From Janibacter terrae NBRC 107853 (GTDB taxonomy: Bacteria; Actinomycetota; Actinomycetes; Actinomycetales; Dermatophilaceae), in assembly GCF_001591405.1 (NCBI RefSeq), contig NZ_BCUV01000007.1:992001-1056000 (forward strand): a stretch of DNA of 64,000 nt. The letters are read 5' to 3'. Positions 27,801 through 35,854 of this stretch are shown piece by piece. The translations under genes were made by a program, and so were the position numbers. The notes beneath the pieces were generated by a model, which was not told the DNA's origin, made no database searches, and saw only the letters and a program-made list of their open reading frames with translations. How positions within the stretch are numbered: position 1 is the stretch's first letter; each line of letters begins with the position of its first letter.

Positions 27801-28562
27801 ATGAGCAGCAGCATCGAGCGGGCCCTGCGGGCCGCACGTCACGGGGACGCGTCGGTCCGCCAGCAGGCCGCGCTCCACCTCGGCACGTACGGCGACGCCT
27901 CGATCGCCGCCGAGCTCGTGGAGCTGCTCGTGGGCGAGGCGGACTTCTACGTCCGCGAGACGCTCACCTGGGCCGTCGTCACCCGCGCCGAGGCGACGTA
28001 CCCGTTGCTCCTCGTCGAGCTCGACGGTGACGGACCCGCCCGCGTGCAGGTGCTCCACGCGTTGAGCAAGATCCGCAACCCGCAGTCCGTCGCCGCGATC
28101 CTGCCACTCACCGACGACGAGGACGACGCGGTGGCCGCCAAGGCCTGGTGGGCGCTCGGACGCATCGGCACCCCGGGAGCGGTGGCGACGCTCATCGGGC
28201 ACCTCGGTGTGGAGGACACGTTCCGTCGGCGCGAACTGACCCGCGCCCTCGAGCAGGCCGGAGGGGCAGCCGTCGAGGGGCTCGCCCAGCGACTCCGCGA
28301 GGACCCCGTCCCGTCGGTGCGGCGCCACGCCGCCGAGGCGCTGCTCGGCATCGGCGAGCCGGCAGCCCGTCCGGCCGCCTCGGCCCTCTTCCACGTCATC
28401 GAGCACGACGACAAGGAGGTCGTGCTCCCGGCGATCGAGGCCCTCGCCGAGCTGGACCTGCCCGACGTCGACGCGACCCTGCAGGGACTGCGCGACGGTG
28501 ATGACGCCTGGCTGTCGATCACGGCCGGCTGGCTGCTCGCCGACCGCGCCGACCGGGCCTGA
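27801..28562 (+). CDS. HEAT-repeat protein
   Basis: A 253-residue protein built of about seven helical pairs of 30-32 residues. Typical repeat stretches are VRQQAALHLGTYGDASIAAELVELL, VRETLTWAVVTRAEATYPLLLVEL, AVAAKAWWALGRIGTPGAVATLIGHL and VRRHAAEALLGIGEPAARPA. HEAT repeats form curved scaffolds for protein binding; PBS-lyase-like HEAT proteins can also act in phycobilin or other cofactor handling, for which there is no sign here. No signal or TM. It ends 6 bases from the convergent disulfide reductase gene. Partner unknown. Confidence 0.85.
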   Translation: MSSSIERALRAARHGDASVRQQAALHLGTYGDASIAAELVELLVGEADFYVRETLTWAVVTRAEATYPLLLVELDGDGPARVQVLHALSKIRNPQSVAAILPLTDDEDDAVAAKAWWALGRIGTPGAVATLIGHLGVEDTFRRRELTRALEQAGGAAVEGLAQRLREDPVPSVRRHAAEALLGIGEPAARPAASALFHVIEHDDKEVVLPAIEALAELDLPDVDATLQGLRDGDDAWLSITAGWLLADRADRA

Positions 28563-28568
28563 GCCGGG

Positions 28569-29984
28569 TCAGCCGGCAGCCCGTCGCAGCTCGTGCGGCA
28601 GCTCCTCGAGCAGCCGCAACCAGACCTCGCTGGCGTCCGGGAAGCTCGGGACCGCGTGCCGCAGCACGTGGACCGGCACCCGGCCGGTGATCGCGACCGT
28701 CGCCGCGTGCAGGAGCTGGCCGGCGTCCGTGCCCACGAAGGTCGCGCCGAGCACGAGCCGGCTGTCCCGGTCGACGACGAGCTGCGCCGCGCCCGGTGCG
28801 TCGTCGCGCAGCAACGCCGCGCCGGCGACCTGGTCGAAGGGGACCTTCGCGACGACCACGTCATGGCCGGCCTCGACCGCCCGGGCCTTCGTCAGGCCGA
28901 CCCGCGCCACCTGCGGGTCGGTGAAGACGACCTGCGGCACCGGCACGTCCTCGGGCACGGGCACGGGATCGACCCCACCGGCGGTCGACGCGATGCGGTC
29001 GCCGAGGACGCGTGCGCGGTACTTGCCCCAGTGGGTGAGGGGGGCTTCCCCGCTGGCGTCGCCGACCGCGTGCAGCCAGTCCGGCAGGCGCCCGTCGAGG
29101 ACGTCGTCGGGGCCGAGCCCGACCGCGTCCAGGCCGAGGTCATCCAGGCGTGGGCGGCGGCCCGTCGCGACGAGCACCTCGTCCGCCTCGATGGACCCGT
29201 GGTCCGTCACGACCGTGACCGGGCCGCCGTGGACGCGCCCGACGCCGGTGTCCCTCGCGTCGGAGCGGTGGCACGCGGTGACCGACGTCGACAGGCGCAG
29301 GTCGACCCCCTTCGCCCGCAGGGCCGCCTCGATCATGGTGCCGGCGAAGGGCTCCTGGCCCTCGAGCAGGCCGGCGCCGCGGACGACGAGCGTCACCCGG
29401 CTCCCGAGCGCGGTCAGCCAGGTCGCGGCCTCGCAGGCGACGACCCCGCCGCCGATGATGACGAGGCGGTCGGGGACCTCGGTCACGGCGGTCGCGTCGC
29501 GCGACCCCCACGGGCGGACGTCGGCGAAGGGGGCCGGGACCACCGGCGCGCTCCCGGTGGCGATGACGACCGCGCGCCGAGCGCGCAGTCGCTGGGTGCC
29601 GTCGACGCCGTCGACCTCCACCTCGCGGTCGGCGACGAGGCGCGCGTGGCCGCGGACGGTCGTGATGCCGAGTCCCTCGGCCCAGGTCACCTGCCCGCTG
29701 TCGTCGCGGCCGCCGACCCAGGTGTCGCGGCGGGCGAGCAGGCCCGCGGGCTCGACCTCGGCGGTGCCCACCCCCTCGAGGTGGGCGGTCGCGTCGGCGA
29801 CGGCGACCGGCCGCAGCAGCGCCTTGCTCGGGATGCACGCCCAGTACGAGCACTCACCGCCGAAGAGCTCGCCCTCGACGAGGGCCGCGGTGAGGTCGGT
29901 GTCCTCGATGGCGTACTGCGCGGCGTTCTCACCGACGGGGCCGGCGCCGATGACGACGACGTCGTACTCGTGGACCTCGGGCAT
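28569..29984 (-). CDS. FAD-dependent pyridine nucleotide-disulfide oxidoreductase
   Basis: A 471-residue class I flavoprotein disulfide reductase, related to mercuric and lipoamide/mycothione reductases. The FAD-binding motif is GAGPVG (13-18). The redox pair C45/C50 is in GGECSYWACIPSK; the Trp/Tyr in the loop differ from the usual CLNVGC. The NAD(P) motif is IIGGGVVACEAA, the second FAD motif is WLHAVGDASG, and the C-terminal dimer-interface His is in LRHAVPSFPDASE. The His-x-x-x-Pro-x-x-Ser-Glu ending is as expected for an active enzyme. The substrate is not evident: a low-molecular-weight disulfide or metal ion is possible. There is no N-terminal HMA domain, so a mercury role is unlikely. 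Confidence 0.88.
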   Translation of the reverse strand: MPEVHEYDVVVIGAGPVGENAAQYAIEDTDLTAALVEGELFGGECSYWACIPSKALLRPVAVADATAHLEGVGTAEVEPAGLLARRDTWVGGRDDSGQVTWAEGLGITTVRGHARLVADREVEVDGVDGTQRLRARRAVVIATGSAPVVPAPFADVRPWGSRDATAVTEVPDRLVIIGGGVVACEAATWLTALGSRVTLVVRGAGLLEGQEPFAGTMIEAALRAKGVDLRLSTSVTACHRSDARDTGVGRVHGGPVTVVTDHGSIEADEVLVATGRRPRLDDLGLDAVGLGPDDVLDGRLPDWLHAVGDASGEAPLTHWGKYRARVLGDRIASTAGGVDPVPVPEDVPVPQVVFTDPQVARVGLTKARAVEAGHDVVVAKVPFDQVAGAALLRDDAPGAAQLVVDRDSRLVLGATFVGTDAGQLLHAATVAITGRVPVHVLRHAVPSFPDASEVWLRLLEELPHELRRAAG

Positions 29985-30014
29985 GTGGGCTCCTTGGCTC
30001 GTCGTGGAAGGGGG

Positions 30015-30437
30015 TCAGACCGGCGGCAGCAGGTCGGCTCGGTCGAACATCTGCGCGGTGGCGCGGGCGGAGGGCGTGCCCGCGTCGGGGTCGGCCCCGT
30101 GGTCGAGGAGTGCGGCGACCACCTCGGTCTCGGCCTTGAAGACGGCACCGGCCAGGGGTGACTGACCGCGGCCGTTGACGCGGTCGACGTCGGCGCCGCG
30201 GTCGGCGAGGTCGCGCACCAGCGGGGCGTGCCCGTGGTACGCCGCGAGCATGAGCAGCGTGTTGCCCGCCTCGTCGGCGAGGTCCACGGGGGCGCCGGCC
30301 TCGAGGTAGGGCACGAGCCCGGCAGCGTCGCCGGCCCGGGCCAGGTCGAGGAGACGGTGGGCCAGCTGGACCGCTTCGTCGCGGGGCTGGTCGGCCCCGG
30401 TCGCTGCCGCGTACGCGTCGTCGATCTCGTCGCTCAT
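30015..30437 (-). CDS. ankyrin-repeat protein
   Basis: A 140-residue cytoplasmic protein with about three ankyrin repeats: AGLVPYLEAGAPVDLADEAGNTLLMLAAYHGHAPLVRDLADRGADVDRVNGRGQSPLAGAVFKAETEVVAALLDHGADPDAG. Short bacterial ankyrin proteins of this size often accompany catalases or other oxidative enzymes; here the neighbour is the disulfide oxidoreductase, 30 bases downstream on the same strand, so the two may be co-transcribed. ATG 30437 is the family-typical start (MSDEIDDAYAAAT). Confidence 0.87.
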   Translation of the reverse strand: MSDEIDDAYAAATGADQPRDEAVQLAHRLLDLARAGDAAGLVPYLEAGAPVDLADEAGNTLLMLAAYHGHAPLVRDLADRGADVDRVNGRGQSPLAGAVFKAETEVVAALLDHGADPDAGTPSARATAQMFDRADLLPPV

Positions 30438-30460
30438 GCGCCCAGTCTGCCGGGTGCGGG

Positions 30461-31651
30461 TCAGGGGAGGGGTTCGCCCTTCATCAGTGCCGAGGCGTAG
30501 ACGTTGGCGATCCGCACGCCGTCGAGCCAGGCCGTCAGGCGCTCGGCCTCGAGCGCCAGCGCCCCCCGCGCCTCGCTCCCTGGGTCGACCCCCGGGCACT
30601 CGACGACCGACACGACACCGTCCTCGTCCTGCACCCACGCGCCGACGACCCGGCCGTCCCACCAGGCGGTCGTGCCGCCGTTGCCGTTGCTGTCGAAGAG
30701 CCACCGCCGGTGGTCCGGGTCGAGGTGGTGGTCGCGCTCCTTCCACCCCATCGTCGTCGGGTCGAGCGTCGGCAGCAGGGCCGCCCACGGCCCGACCTCG
30801 GGGGCGGGCTCGACGTCGTCGGGCAGCACCCACCCGGTGCGGTCGCGCTCCAGGGCGACCTCGACCGCGCCGACCGTCGCCAGGGCGGTGCGGGTCGCTC
30901 CCTTCGTCGCGCCGAGCCACCACTGGACGTCCTCCAGCGTGCCCGGCCCGAACCGCGCCAGCCAGCGCCGCACGAGCTCTGCGTAGGCCGCGTCGAGCGG
31001 CAGCGGCGCGACGGGTCCGCCGAGCCAGGCGTCCATGAGGGTCCACGCGGGCTTCGACAGCCGCCAGTGGCCGGCGTTGGGCCCGCGGGTGACCTTGCCC
31101 TCCGCCCCGAGCCAGCCGAGGACGCGCGGCGCGAGGTTGAAGGTACCGCCGTACCGCTTGCCCTCGTTGACCGTGATGGCCCCGGCGAGCTCGGGCAGCG
31201 CCTCGCGCAGCTCCTTGGCGCTCATCGCCCCGCCGCCGGACAGGTGCGCGAGGACCGCCGCGCCCGCTGCGTCGAGCCACGCACCGCCGTCGCCGGCGAC
31301 CCCGTGCCTGGCGGCGTCGCGGGAGACCAGGCGGCGCTGCTCGGGCGCGATGCGTCCGACGGCGACCCCGAGCGCGGCGGGCAGCAGGTCGCGGGGGAAG
31401 GCGAAGAGGGTGCGACGCATCGCCAGCTGCTTGACGAGGCTGCGGTCGGTGTACATGGCCTCGTCCACGGCGAAGGGGGTGACCCCCGACGTCCGTGCGC
31501 CGACCGCCAGGTGGACGGTCGCCGCCTCGGTCGCGTGCAGGCAGACGACGGACCGGGCCGCGGTGACGGGGTCGCTCGCCCGGTGGGCGGGATGCAGCCC
31601 GTGCCGGGTCGCGAGCCGCGCTCGCCGCTCGCGGTCGTCGACCAGCCGCAC
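30461..31651 (-). CDS. winged-helix DNA-binding protein, AlkZ/YcaQ-like (HTH_42) family
   Basis: A 396-residue protein of the HTH_42 family with tandem winged-helix domains. Features include VVCLHATEAATVHLAVGAR near residue 34, AMRRTLFAFPRDLLPAALG, the GAMSAKELREALPELAGAI wing, and the C-terminal DPTTMGWKERDHHLDPDHRRWLFDSNGNGGTTAWWDGRVVGAWVQ block. Family members AlkZ and YcaQ are DNA glycosylases that unhook interstrand crosslinks using a QxQ/QxD motif. In this subfamily the corresponding position reads HATE, so catalysis may differ. The likely GTG start (31651) lies immediately after the stop of the methyltransferase gene (31653), suggesting an operon with it and the polymerase gene. Confidence 0.8.
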   Translation of the reverse strand: MRLVDDRERRARLATRHGLHPAHRASDPVTAARSVVCLHATEAATVHLAVGARTSGVTPFAVDEAMYTDRSLVKQLAMRRTLFAFPRDLLPAALGVAVGRIAPEQRRLVSRDAARHGVAGDGGAWLDAAGAAVLAHLSGGGAMSAKELREALPELAGAITVNEGKRYGGTFNLAPRVLGWLGAEGKVTRGPNAGHWRLSKPAWTLMDAWLGGPVAPLPLDAAYAELVRRWLARFGPGTLEDVQWWLGATKGATRTALATVGAVEVALERDRTGWVLPDDVEPAPEVGPWAALLPTLDPTTMGWKERDHHLDPDHRRWLFDSNGNGGTTAWWDGRVVGAWVQDEDGVVSVVECPGVDPGSEARGALALEAERLTAWLDGVRIANVYASALMKGEPLP

Positions 31652-31652
31652 C

Positions 31653-32297
31653 TCAGGCCTTGCGGGCGACCGCGAGGAAGACCGGGTAGTCGCGGCCCTG
31701 CTTGAGCACGGTGCCGGCGTCGCCGACCCGCACCTCGGTGAGGCCAGCGGCGCCGAGCCGGGTGGCGAGGTCCTCGCGGGAAAAGCCGTGGTGGCCGTCG
31801 AAGTCGCCGTCGTGGAAGCTGCCGTCCTCGCGGTCGAGGTCGGCGATGCACAGGTGGCCCCCGTCCTCGAGCACCTCGGCGAAGGCGGCGAGGACGCGGT
31901 CGAGGTCGTGCACGTGGTGCATGACGTTGGAGGTGACGACGAGGTCGAAGCGCTCGGACGGCACGGGATGGGCTTCCAGGTCGAGGTCCCACACCCGGGT
32001 CGGCGAGGGGAGGACCCCGTCCGCGACCTTGTCGGCGAGGACCTGCCGCATCCCGGAGGAGTTGTCGGCGAGGGTGATCGTCGGCTCGGTGAGGGACTCC
32101 AGCAGCGCGATGGTCACCAGGCCGGTGCCGGCGCCGTACTCGAGGAGCTTGGTGCGGGGTGCGAGCGGGACGGCCTCGGCGATGGCGGCAGCCACCTCAC
32201 CGGACTGCCGGATCTTGTCCGGGTCGTCGTCCCAGGTCGCCGCCTTGTCGTCGAAGCGCCTGCTGCCGGGGTGGTCGTGTCGCGCGTCGTGGCCCAT
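31653..32297 (-). CDS. class I SAM-dependent methyltransferase
   Basis: A 214-residue methyltransferase. Motif I is LLEYGAGTGLV (about 51-61), the acidic strand-2 residue is in TLADNSSGM, motif II is FDLVVTSNVMHHVHD and motif III is LEDGGHLCIADLDREDGSFH. The order is that of Methyltransf_11/25 enzymes acting on small molecules, resembling UbiE/arsenite-type enzymes. No Cys cluster for arsenite is present. It lies between the DinB-type polymerase (32 bases upstream) and the HTH_42 gene, all minus strand. Substrate unknown. Confidence 0.88.
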   Translation of the reverse strand: MGHDARHDHPGSRRFDDKAATWDDDPDKIRQSGEVAAAIAEAVPLAPRTKLLEYGAGTGLVTIALLESLTEPTITLADNSSGMRQVLADKVADGVLPSPTRVWDLDLEAHPVPSERFDLVVTSNVMHHVHDLDRVLAAFAEVLEDGGHLCIADLDREDGSFHDGDFDGHHGFSREDLATRLGAAGLTEVRVGDAGTVLKQGRDYPVFLAVARKA

Positions 32298-32329
32298 GGG
32301 ACCACCCTGCCAGCGACCGGGGACAGCCG

Positions 32330-33376
32330 TCACCGGTCGTAGCCGCCCTCCGGCGGCACCATCTCGCCGCGCACGCCGAGCAGCCGCACCGGCCGCTCGT
32401 CGTCGAGCGCCCGGTAGAGGTCCATCGCCGTCCCCGCGACGACCGCGGGGTCGAAGGTCGGCTCGGCCAGCTTGCGCACCCGCACGACCGTGAAGAAGGG
32501 GGCGAAACGCACCTTGAGGTGGACGCGGGCGCAGGCCCTCCCTTCGCCCTGCAGGTCCGTGACGACCTGCTCCGCGAGGGCGCGCAGGGCGGCCTCGATC
32601 GTCTCGGGGCCGACGAGGTCCTGCTGGTAGGTCATCTCGTGGCCATGCGCGCGGGCGACCCACGGGGTGTCGTCGACCTGCGAGCTGCCCTCGCCGCGGC
32701 CGAGAGCGAGCACGTGCGGCCCGGTGCGCGGACCGAGCTCGGCGACGAGCCCGTCCACGTCCGCGGCGGCGAGCTCGGCGACGGTCCGCAGCCCGAGGCC
32801 CGCCAGGCGCGTCCCGGTCCGCGGGCCGACACCCCAGAGCGCGGTCGTGGGTCGTGCCCCCATGACCTCGAGCCAGTTCCCGCGGGTGAGCCGGAAGATG
32901 CCCCGCGGCTTGCCGAAGTCAGTCGCGGTCTTGGCCCGCACGCGGGTGTCGCCGATCCCGACCGAGCAGTGCAGGCCGGTCGCGGCGAGGACCGCGTCGT
33001 GGATCTCCCGGGCGACCGCCTCGGGGTCATCCGTCTCGATCCCGACGAAGGCCTCGTCCCAGCCGAGCACCTCGACGACGGCACCCGGCACGGCGCGAAG
33101 GGTGTCCATCACCCGTCGCGACGCGGCCTCGTACACGGGGAAGTCGACGGGGAGGAAGACGGCGTCGGGGCACTTGCGCACGGCGATCTTCAGCGCCATG
33201 CCGGACCGGACGCCGTGCTCGCGCGCCTCGTACGACGCCGTCGAGACGACGGCCCGCTCGGTCGGGTCGCCGCGCCCGCCGACGATGACGGGCAGGCCCG
33301 CGAGCTCGGGTCGGCGCAGCATCTCGACGGCAGCGAGGAACTGGTCCATGTCGACGTGCAGTACCCAGCGCGTCAT
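32330..33376 (-). CDS. dinB: Y-family DNA polymerase (DinB/Pol IV type)
   Basis: A 348-residue translesion polymerase. The palm has D9 in LHVDMDQFLAAVE, and the second catalytic motif is GWDEAFVG (D107/E108), where most Pol IV proteins have S-x-DE-x-YLD. F13 would be the steric gate. The helix-hairpin-helix (LWGVGPRTGTRLAGLGLRTVAEL) and little-finger domain follow. The start ATG 33376 is followed directly by the polymerase core. It lacks an obvious C-terminal clamp-binding QL(S/D)LF peptide, so it may be of the DinB2/DinB3-like accessory class rather than canonical DinB1. No SOS box was seen just upstream; the NlpC/P60 stop is 23 bases away. Confidence 0.9.
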   Translation of the reverse strand: MTRWVLHVDMDQFLAAVEMLRRPELAGLPVIVGGRGDPTERAVVSTASYEAREHGVRSGMALKIAVRKCPDAVFLPVDFPVYEAASRRVMDTLRAVPGAVVEVLGWDEAFVGIETDDPEAVAREIHDAVLAATGLHCSVGIGDTRVRAKTATDFGKPRGIFRLTRGNWLEVMGARPTTALWGVGPRTGTRLAGLGLRTVAELAAADVDGLVAELGPRTGPHVLALGRGEGSSQVDDTPWVARAHGHEMTYQQDLVGPETIEAALRALAEQVVTDLQGEGRACARVHLKVRFAPFFTVVRVRKLAEPTFDPAVVAGTAMDLYRALDDERPVRLLGVRGEMVPPEGGYDR

Positions 33377-33399
33377 GTCCCCCCGAGGGGCGCGGCCGA

Positions 33400-34401
33400 T
33401 CAGGCGCGGCCGTAGGAGACGGCGCTCGTCCAGATCGGGCGGTGCGTGGTGTCGACGCGCGAGTTGCCGGCGTCGTACATCTTGCCGTTGCCCGCGTAGA
33501 TGCCCACGTGCCAGGCGGGCGAGCCGAAGAAGACGAGGTCCCCGGCCTTCGGCGAGGAGACACGGGTCGTCGACTGGCGCTGCTGCTCGGCCGTGCGCGG
33601 CAGGGAGGTGCCATGCTGGCGGAAGACGTAGCTGGTGAACCCCGAGCAGTCGAAGCCGGACGAGGGGCTCGTGCCGCCCATCCGGTAGGGGGTGCCGACG
33701 AGGCGCGAGGCGGTGCCGAGGACGTTGCCGCTCGAGATCGGGGTGCGCGCCGAGGTGCGCGAGGTGCGCTGCGGGGTGCTCGTGCGCTTGATGCCCATGG
33801 CGGACCCGGTGCGGGGACCGACGACTCCGTCGGCGGTCAGGCCGTGGCGGGCCTGCCAGCGCTTGACGGCCGCCTTGGTCCCGGCGCCGTAGACACCGTC
33901 GGCGGTGACGCCGACGACGCGCTGGACCTGCTTGACCAGCCCGCCGCGGTGACCCTGCCAGAGGGTGCCGGTGAAGCGGGACCGGGCGGGGGCGGCCGCC
34001 GCCCTCGTGCGGGTCGAGGTGCGTGTGGAACGGGTGGTCGAGCCCAGACGCATCTTGGTGCCGGTGCGTGCGCCGACGATGCCGTCCGCGGTCAGGCCGT
34101 GGCGGGCCTGCCAGCGCTTGACGGCGGCCTTGGTCGCGGGGCCGTAGACGCCGTCGGCGGTGACGCCGACGACGCGCTGGACCTGCTTGACCAGCCCGCC
34201 GCGGTGACCCTGCCAGAGGGTGCCCGTGAAGGTCGCGGTGGCCCCGGCCGACTGGACGGAGGGGGCGGCGGTGGCGGACGAGGCGCCGACCGTGGTGGTG
34301 CCGAGCCCGATGGCGGCGACGGCGAGGGCGGCGCCCGTGTGGCGCGCGAGGGGGTTGGTGGTCCTGGGGGCGCGGTGACGCCCGGCGTAGAACTTCGACA
34401 T
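33400..34401 (-). CDS. NlpC/P60 peptidoglycan endopeptidase with two peptidoglycan-binding domains
   Basis: A 333-residue exported cell-wall hydrolase. The signal peptide ends near residue 46 (SSATAAPS). Two almost identical PG_binding_1 domains at about 56-118 and 143-203 share LWQGHRGGLVKQVQRVVGV and KAAVKRWQARHGLTADG. They are joined by Ser/Thr/Arg-rich linkers. The catalytic NlpC/P60 domain (about 222-333) has C252 (FDCSGF) and H298 (AWHVGIY). Such enzymes cut stem-peptide bonds in peptidoglycan remodelling, with RpfA-like regulation. The leader carries a c-di-AMP riboswitch, the usual control of wall hydrolases in actinobacteria, so expression falls when c-di-AMP is high. GGAG precedes ATG 34401. 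Confidence 0.93.
   Translation of the reverse strand: MSKFYAGRHRAPRTTNPLARHTGAALAVAAIGLGTTTVGASSATAAPSVQSAGATATFTGTLWQGHRGGLVKQVQRVVGVTADGVYGPATKAAVKRWQARHGLTADGIVGARTGTKMRLGSTTRSTRTSTRTRAAAAPARSRFTGTLWQGHRGGLVKQVQRVVGVTADGVYGAGTKAAVKRWQARHGLTADGVVGPRTGSAMGIKRTSTPQRTSRTSARTPISSGNVLGTASRLVGTPYRMGGTSPSSGFDCSGFTSYVFRQHGTSLPRTAEQQRQSTTRVSSPKAGDLVFFGSPAWHVGIYAGNGKMYDAGNSRVDTTHRPIWTSAVSYGRA
33796..34230 (-). repeat. intragenic duplication encoding the two peptidoglycan-binding domains
   Basis: Two copies of about 178 bases (34051-34230 and 33796-33975) inside the endopeptidase gene are nearly identical at both DNA and protein level. They differ in a handful of codons (for example GPAT versus GAGT, GIVG versus GVVG). 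The low divergence at third positions suggests a recent duplication or gene conversion. Confidence 0.8.
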
Positions 34402-34409
34402 CGAACTCT

Positions 34410-34560
34410 CCTACGCCTGCGGAGTTAGCTGTCGGGTTGGAGTGGAGATCACCCCGCCCTGGCGGTCTGGTTCGACCGCCGAGGACTTCACCCCGAGGCA
34501 CTGGGGCCGTGGATCTGGTGGGTCCCCCGCTCCTGCCACTCCTCCTCAGGGACTCACGGG
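34410..34560 (-). ncRNA. cyclic di-AMP riboswitch (ydaO-yuaA)
   Basis: Read on the minus strand, the leader of the endopeptidase gene has the hallmarks of the ydaO class in actinobacteria. These are GAGCGGGGGACCCA near the 5' side, GGGGTGAAG in the middle, and CCCGACAGCTAACTCCGCAG followed by GCG at the 3' end, with paired stems between (for example GGCGGTC...GACCGCC). The aptamer ends about 10 bases before the start codon, so the Shine-Dalgarno GGAG may be part of the switch. An outer stem CTCACGGG/CCCGTGAG extends to about 34590. In Streptomyces this riboswitch lowers rpfA expression when c-di-AMP is abundant. Confidence 0.9.
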
Positions 34561-34674
34561 CTGGCAGGACTCGGCGACCCGTGAGCGACCCCTCGTGTGG
34601 TGGGGTCGCGAGAAGACTAGGCCATCAGGACACGAAATGGTCACGGTGCCTGTGGATACTTCGGGCGCGCCTGC

Positions 34675-35349
34675 CTACGTGCCCCGCGGCGGCGGGTGCG
34701 GCTGCCCGTGCACCGCCCGGTGCAGCTCGGCCATCTCCTCGTCCATGCGCGCCGCGGTGACCGCGGCGTCGGCGATCCGCTGCCGCAGGTGGGGCGGGAC
34801 GTCCCCTTCGTACTTGTAGAAGATCTTGTGCTCCGTGCTCGCCCAGAAGTCCATCGCGACGGTCCGGAACTGCACCTCCACGGGCACCTGCACCGGCCCT
34901 GAGGAGAGGAAGACGGGGATCTCGAGGATCACGTGGACCGAGCGGTAGCCGTTGGGCTTGGGGTGGGCGATGTAGTCCTTGACGACGCGCACGGTGATGT
35001 CCGCCTGCGCGGTGAGCGAGTCGACGAGCCGGTAGACGTCGGCGACGAAGGAGCAGATGACCCGCACCCCCGCGATGTCGGTGATGTGCTCACGCAGCGC
35101 GGAGATCTCGAGGTCGACACCCTGCCGGGCGGCCTTGTCGATGATGCTCTCGGGACTCTTGACGCGGGTCGAGATGTGCTCGATCGGGTTGTCGCGGTGC
35201 AGCTCGGCGAACTCCTCGCGCAGGATCTCCAGCCGTGTCGCGACGAGCTCCATGCCGAACCGGTAGCCGAGCATCATGCGGGTGAAGTCCTCGCGGATGC
35301 GGGCGAAGCGCTGCACCGCATCGGCGGGCAGGTCGACCGGGCTGGTCAT
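34675..35349 (-). CDS. RelA/SpoT-domain (p)ppGpp synthetase-like protein (small alarmone synthetase)
   Basis: A 224-residue protein containing a RelA/SpoT nucleotidyltransferase domain alone (no HD hydrolase, TGS or ACT domain). Diagnostic stretches are ISTRVKSPESIIDKAARQG, DIAGVRVICSFVADVYRLVDSL, the catalytic-type YIAHPKPNGYRSVHVILE (G-loop/NGYRS) and VEVQFRTVAMDFWASTEHKIFYK. This is the YjbM/YwaC (RelQ/RelP) class of small alarmone synthetases, which transfer pyrophosphate from ATP to GTP/GDP. ATG 35349 is preferred. It is divergent from the NUDIX gene. Whether the protein is active cannot be told, but the EXQFRT and NGYRS motifs are intact. Confidence 0.9.
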   Translation of the reverse strand: MTSPVDLPADAVQRFARIREDFTRMMLGYRFGMELVATRLEILREEFAELHRDNPIEHISTRVKSPESIIDKAARQGVDLEISALREHITDIAGVRVICSFVADVYRLVDSLTAQADITVRVVKDYIAHPKPNGYRSVHVILEIPVFLSSGPVQVPVEVQFRTVAMDFWASTEHKIFYKYEGDVPPHLRQRIADAAVTAARMDEEMAELHRAVHGQPHPPPRGT

Positions 35350-35431
35350 GTCCCTCCTCCTGGCGTCCGGGATCGCGGACAGGGTAGGGACCCAGCCTGA
35401 GCGTCGGCCGGGACGGCCGTAGGGTGACGGC

Positions 35432-35839
35432 GTGGACCAGGGCCCGATCGTCGTGAGCGCGGTGGAGCTGCAGGATGCGGAAGGGAGCGTCCTCACCGTC
35501 CGCAAGCGCGGCACGACCTCCTTCATGCACCCTGGCGGCAAGCCCGAGGAGGGCGAGTCCGCGGCCGACTGCGCGATCCGTGAGGTCGCCGAGGAGCTCG
35601 GGCTGGCGCTCGACCCCGCGGACCTCGAGCTCGTCGCCGTCCACCACACCGATGCCGCCAACGAGCCCGGCCGGGCGCTCGTCGCGACCGTCTTCCGGCA
35701 CCCGCACCTGACCTCCCTTCGCCGTCCGCGGATCACCCCGGCCGCGGAGATCGAGGAGGTGCGCTGGGTCGACCCGACGCAACCCCTGCCGGACGACTCG
35801 GCGCCGCTGCTGCACCTCGTGGTCGAGGCGCGTCGGTGA
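35432..35839 (+). CDS. NUDIX hydrolase
   Basis: A 135-residue NUDIX protein. The NUDIX box is at 35-57 (GGKPEEGESAADCAIREVAEELG), matching GX5EX7REUXEEXG with all catalytic Glu. The early motif LTVRKRGTTSFMHPGGKPE is typical of a subgroup cleaving oxidised or unusual nucleoside diphosphate derivatives. Its substrate is undefined. The divergent neighbour is an alarmone synthetase; some NUDIX enzymes hydrolyse (p)ppGpp, so a functional link is possible but unproven. The start is GTG or ATG at 35432 by position; no strong Shine-Dalgarno is seen. Confidence 0.9.
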   Translation: MDQGPIVVSAVELQDAEGSVLTVRKRGTTSFMHPGGKPEEGESAADCAIREVAEELGLALDPADLELVAVHHTDAANEPGRALVATVFRHPHLTSLRRPRITPAAEIEEVRWVDPTQPLPDDSAPLLHLVVEARR

Positions 35840-35854
35840 CGTCCCGACGATCCG

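Noticed and set aside
28569-29984. Mercuric reductase
   Set aside because: There is no N-terminal metal-binding domain, no C-terminal vicinal Cys pair and no mer genes nearby. The redox motif is CSYWAC.
33377-34501. N-terminal extension of the DinB-type polymerase through the endopeptidase gene
   Set aside because: The endopeptidase reads in another frame with a signal peptide, two PG-binding domains and a riboswitch. The polymerase core starts cleanly at MTRWVLHVDMD.
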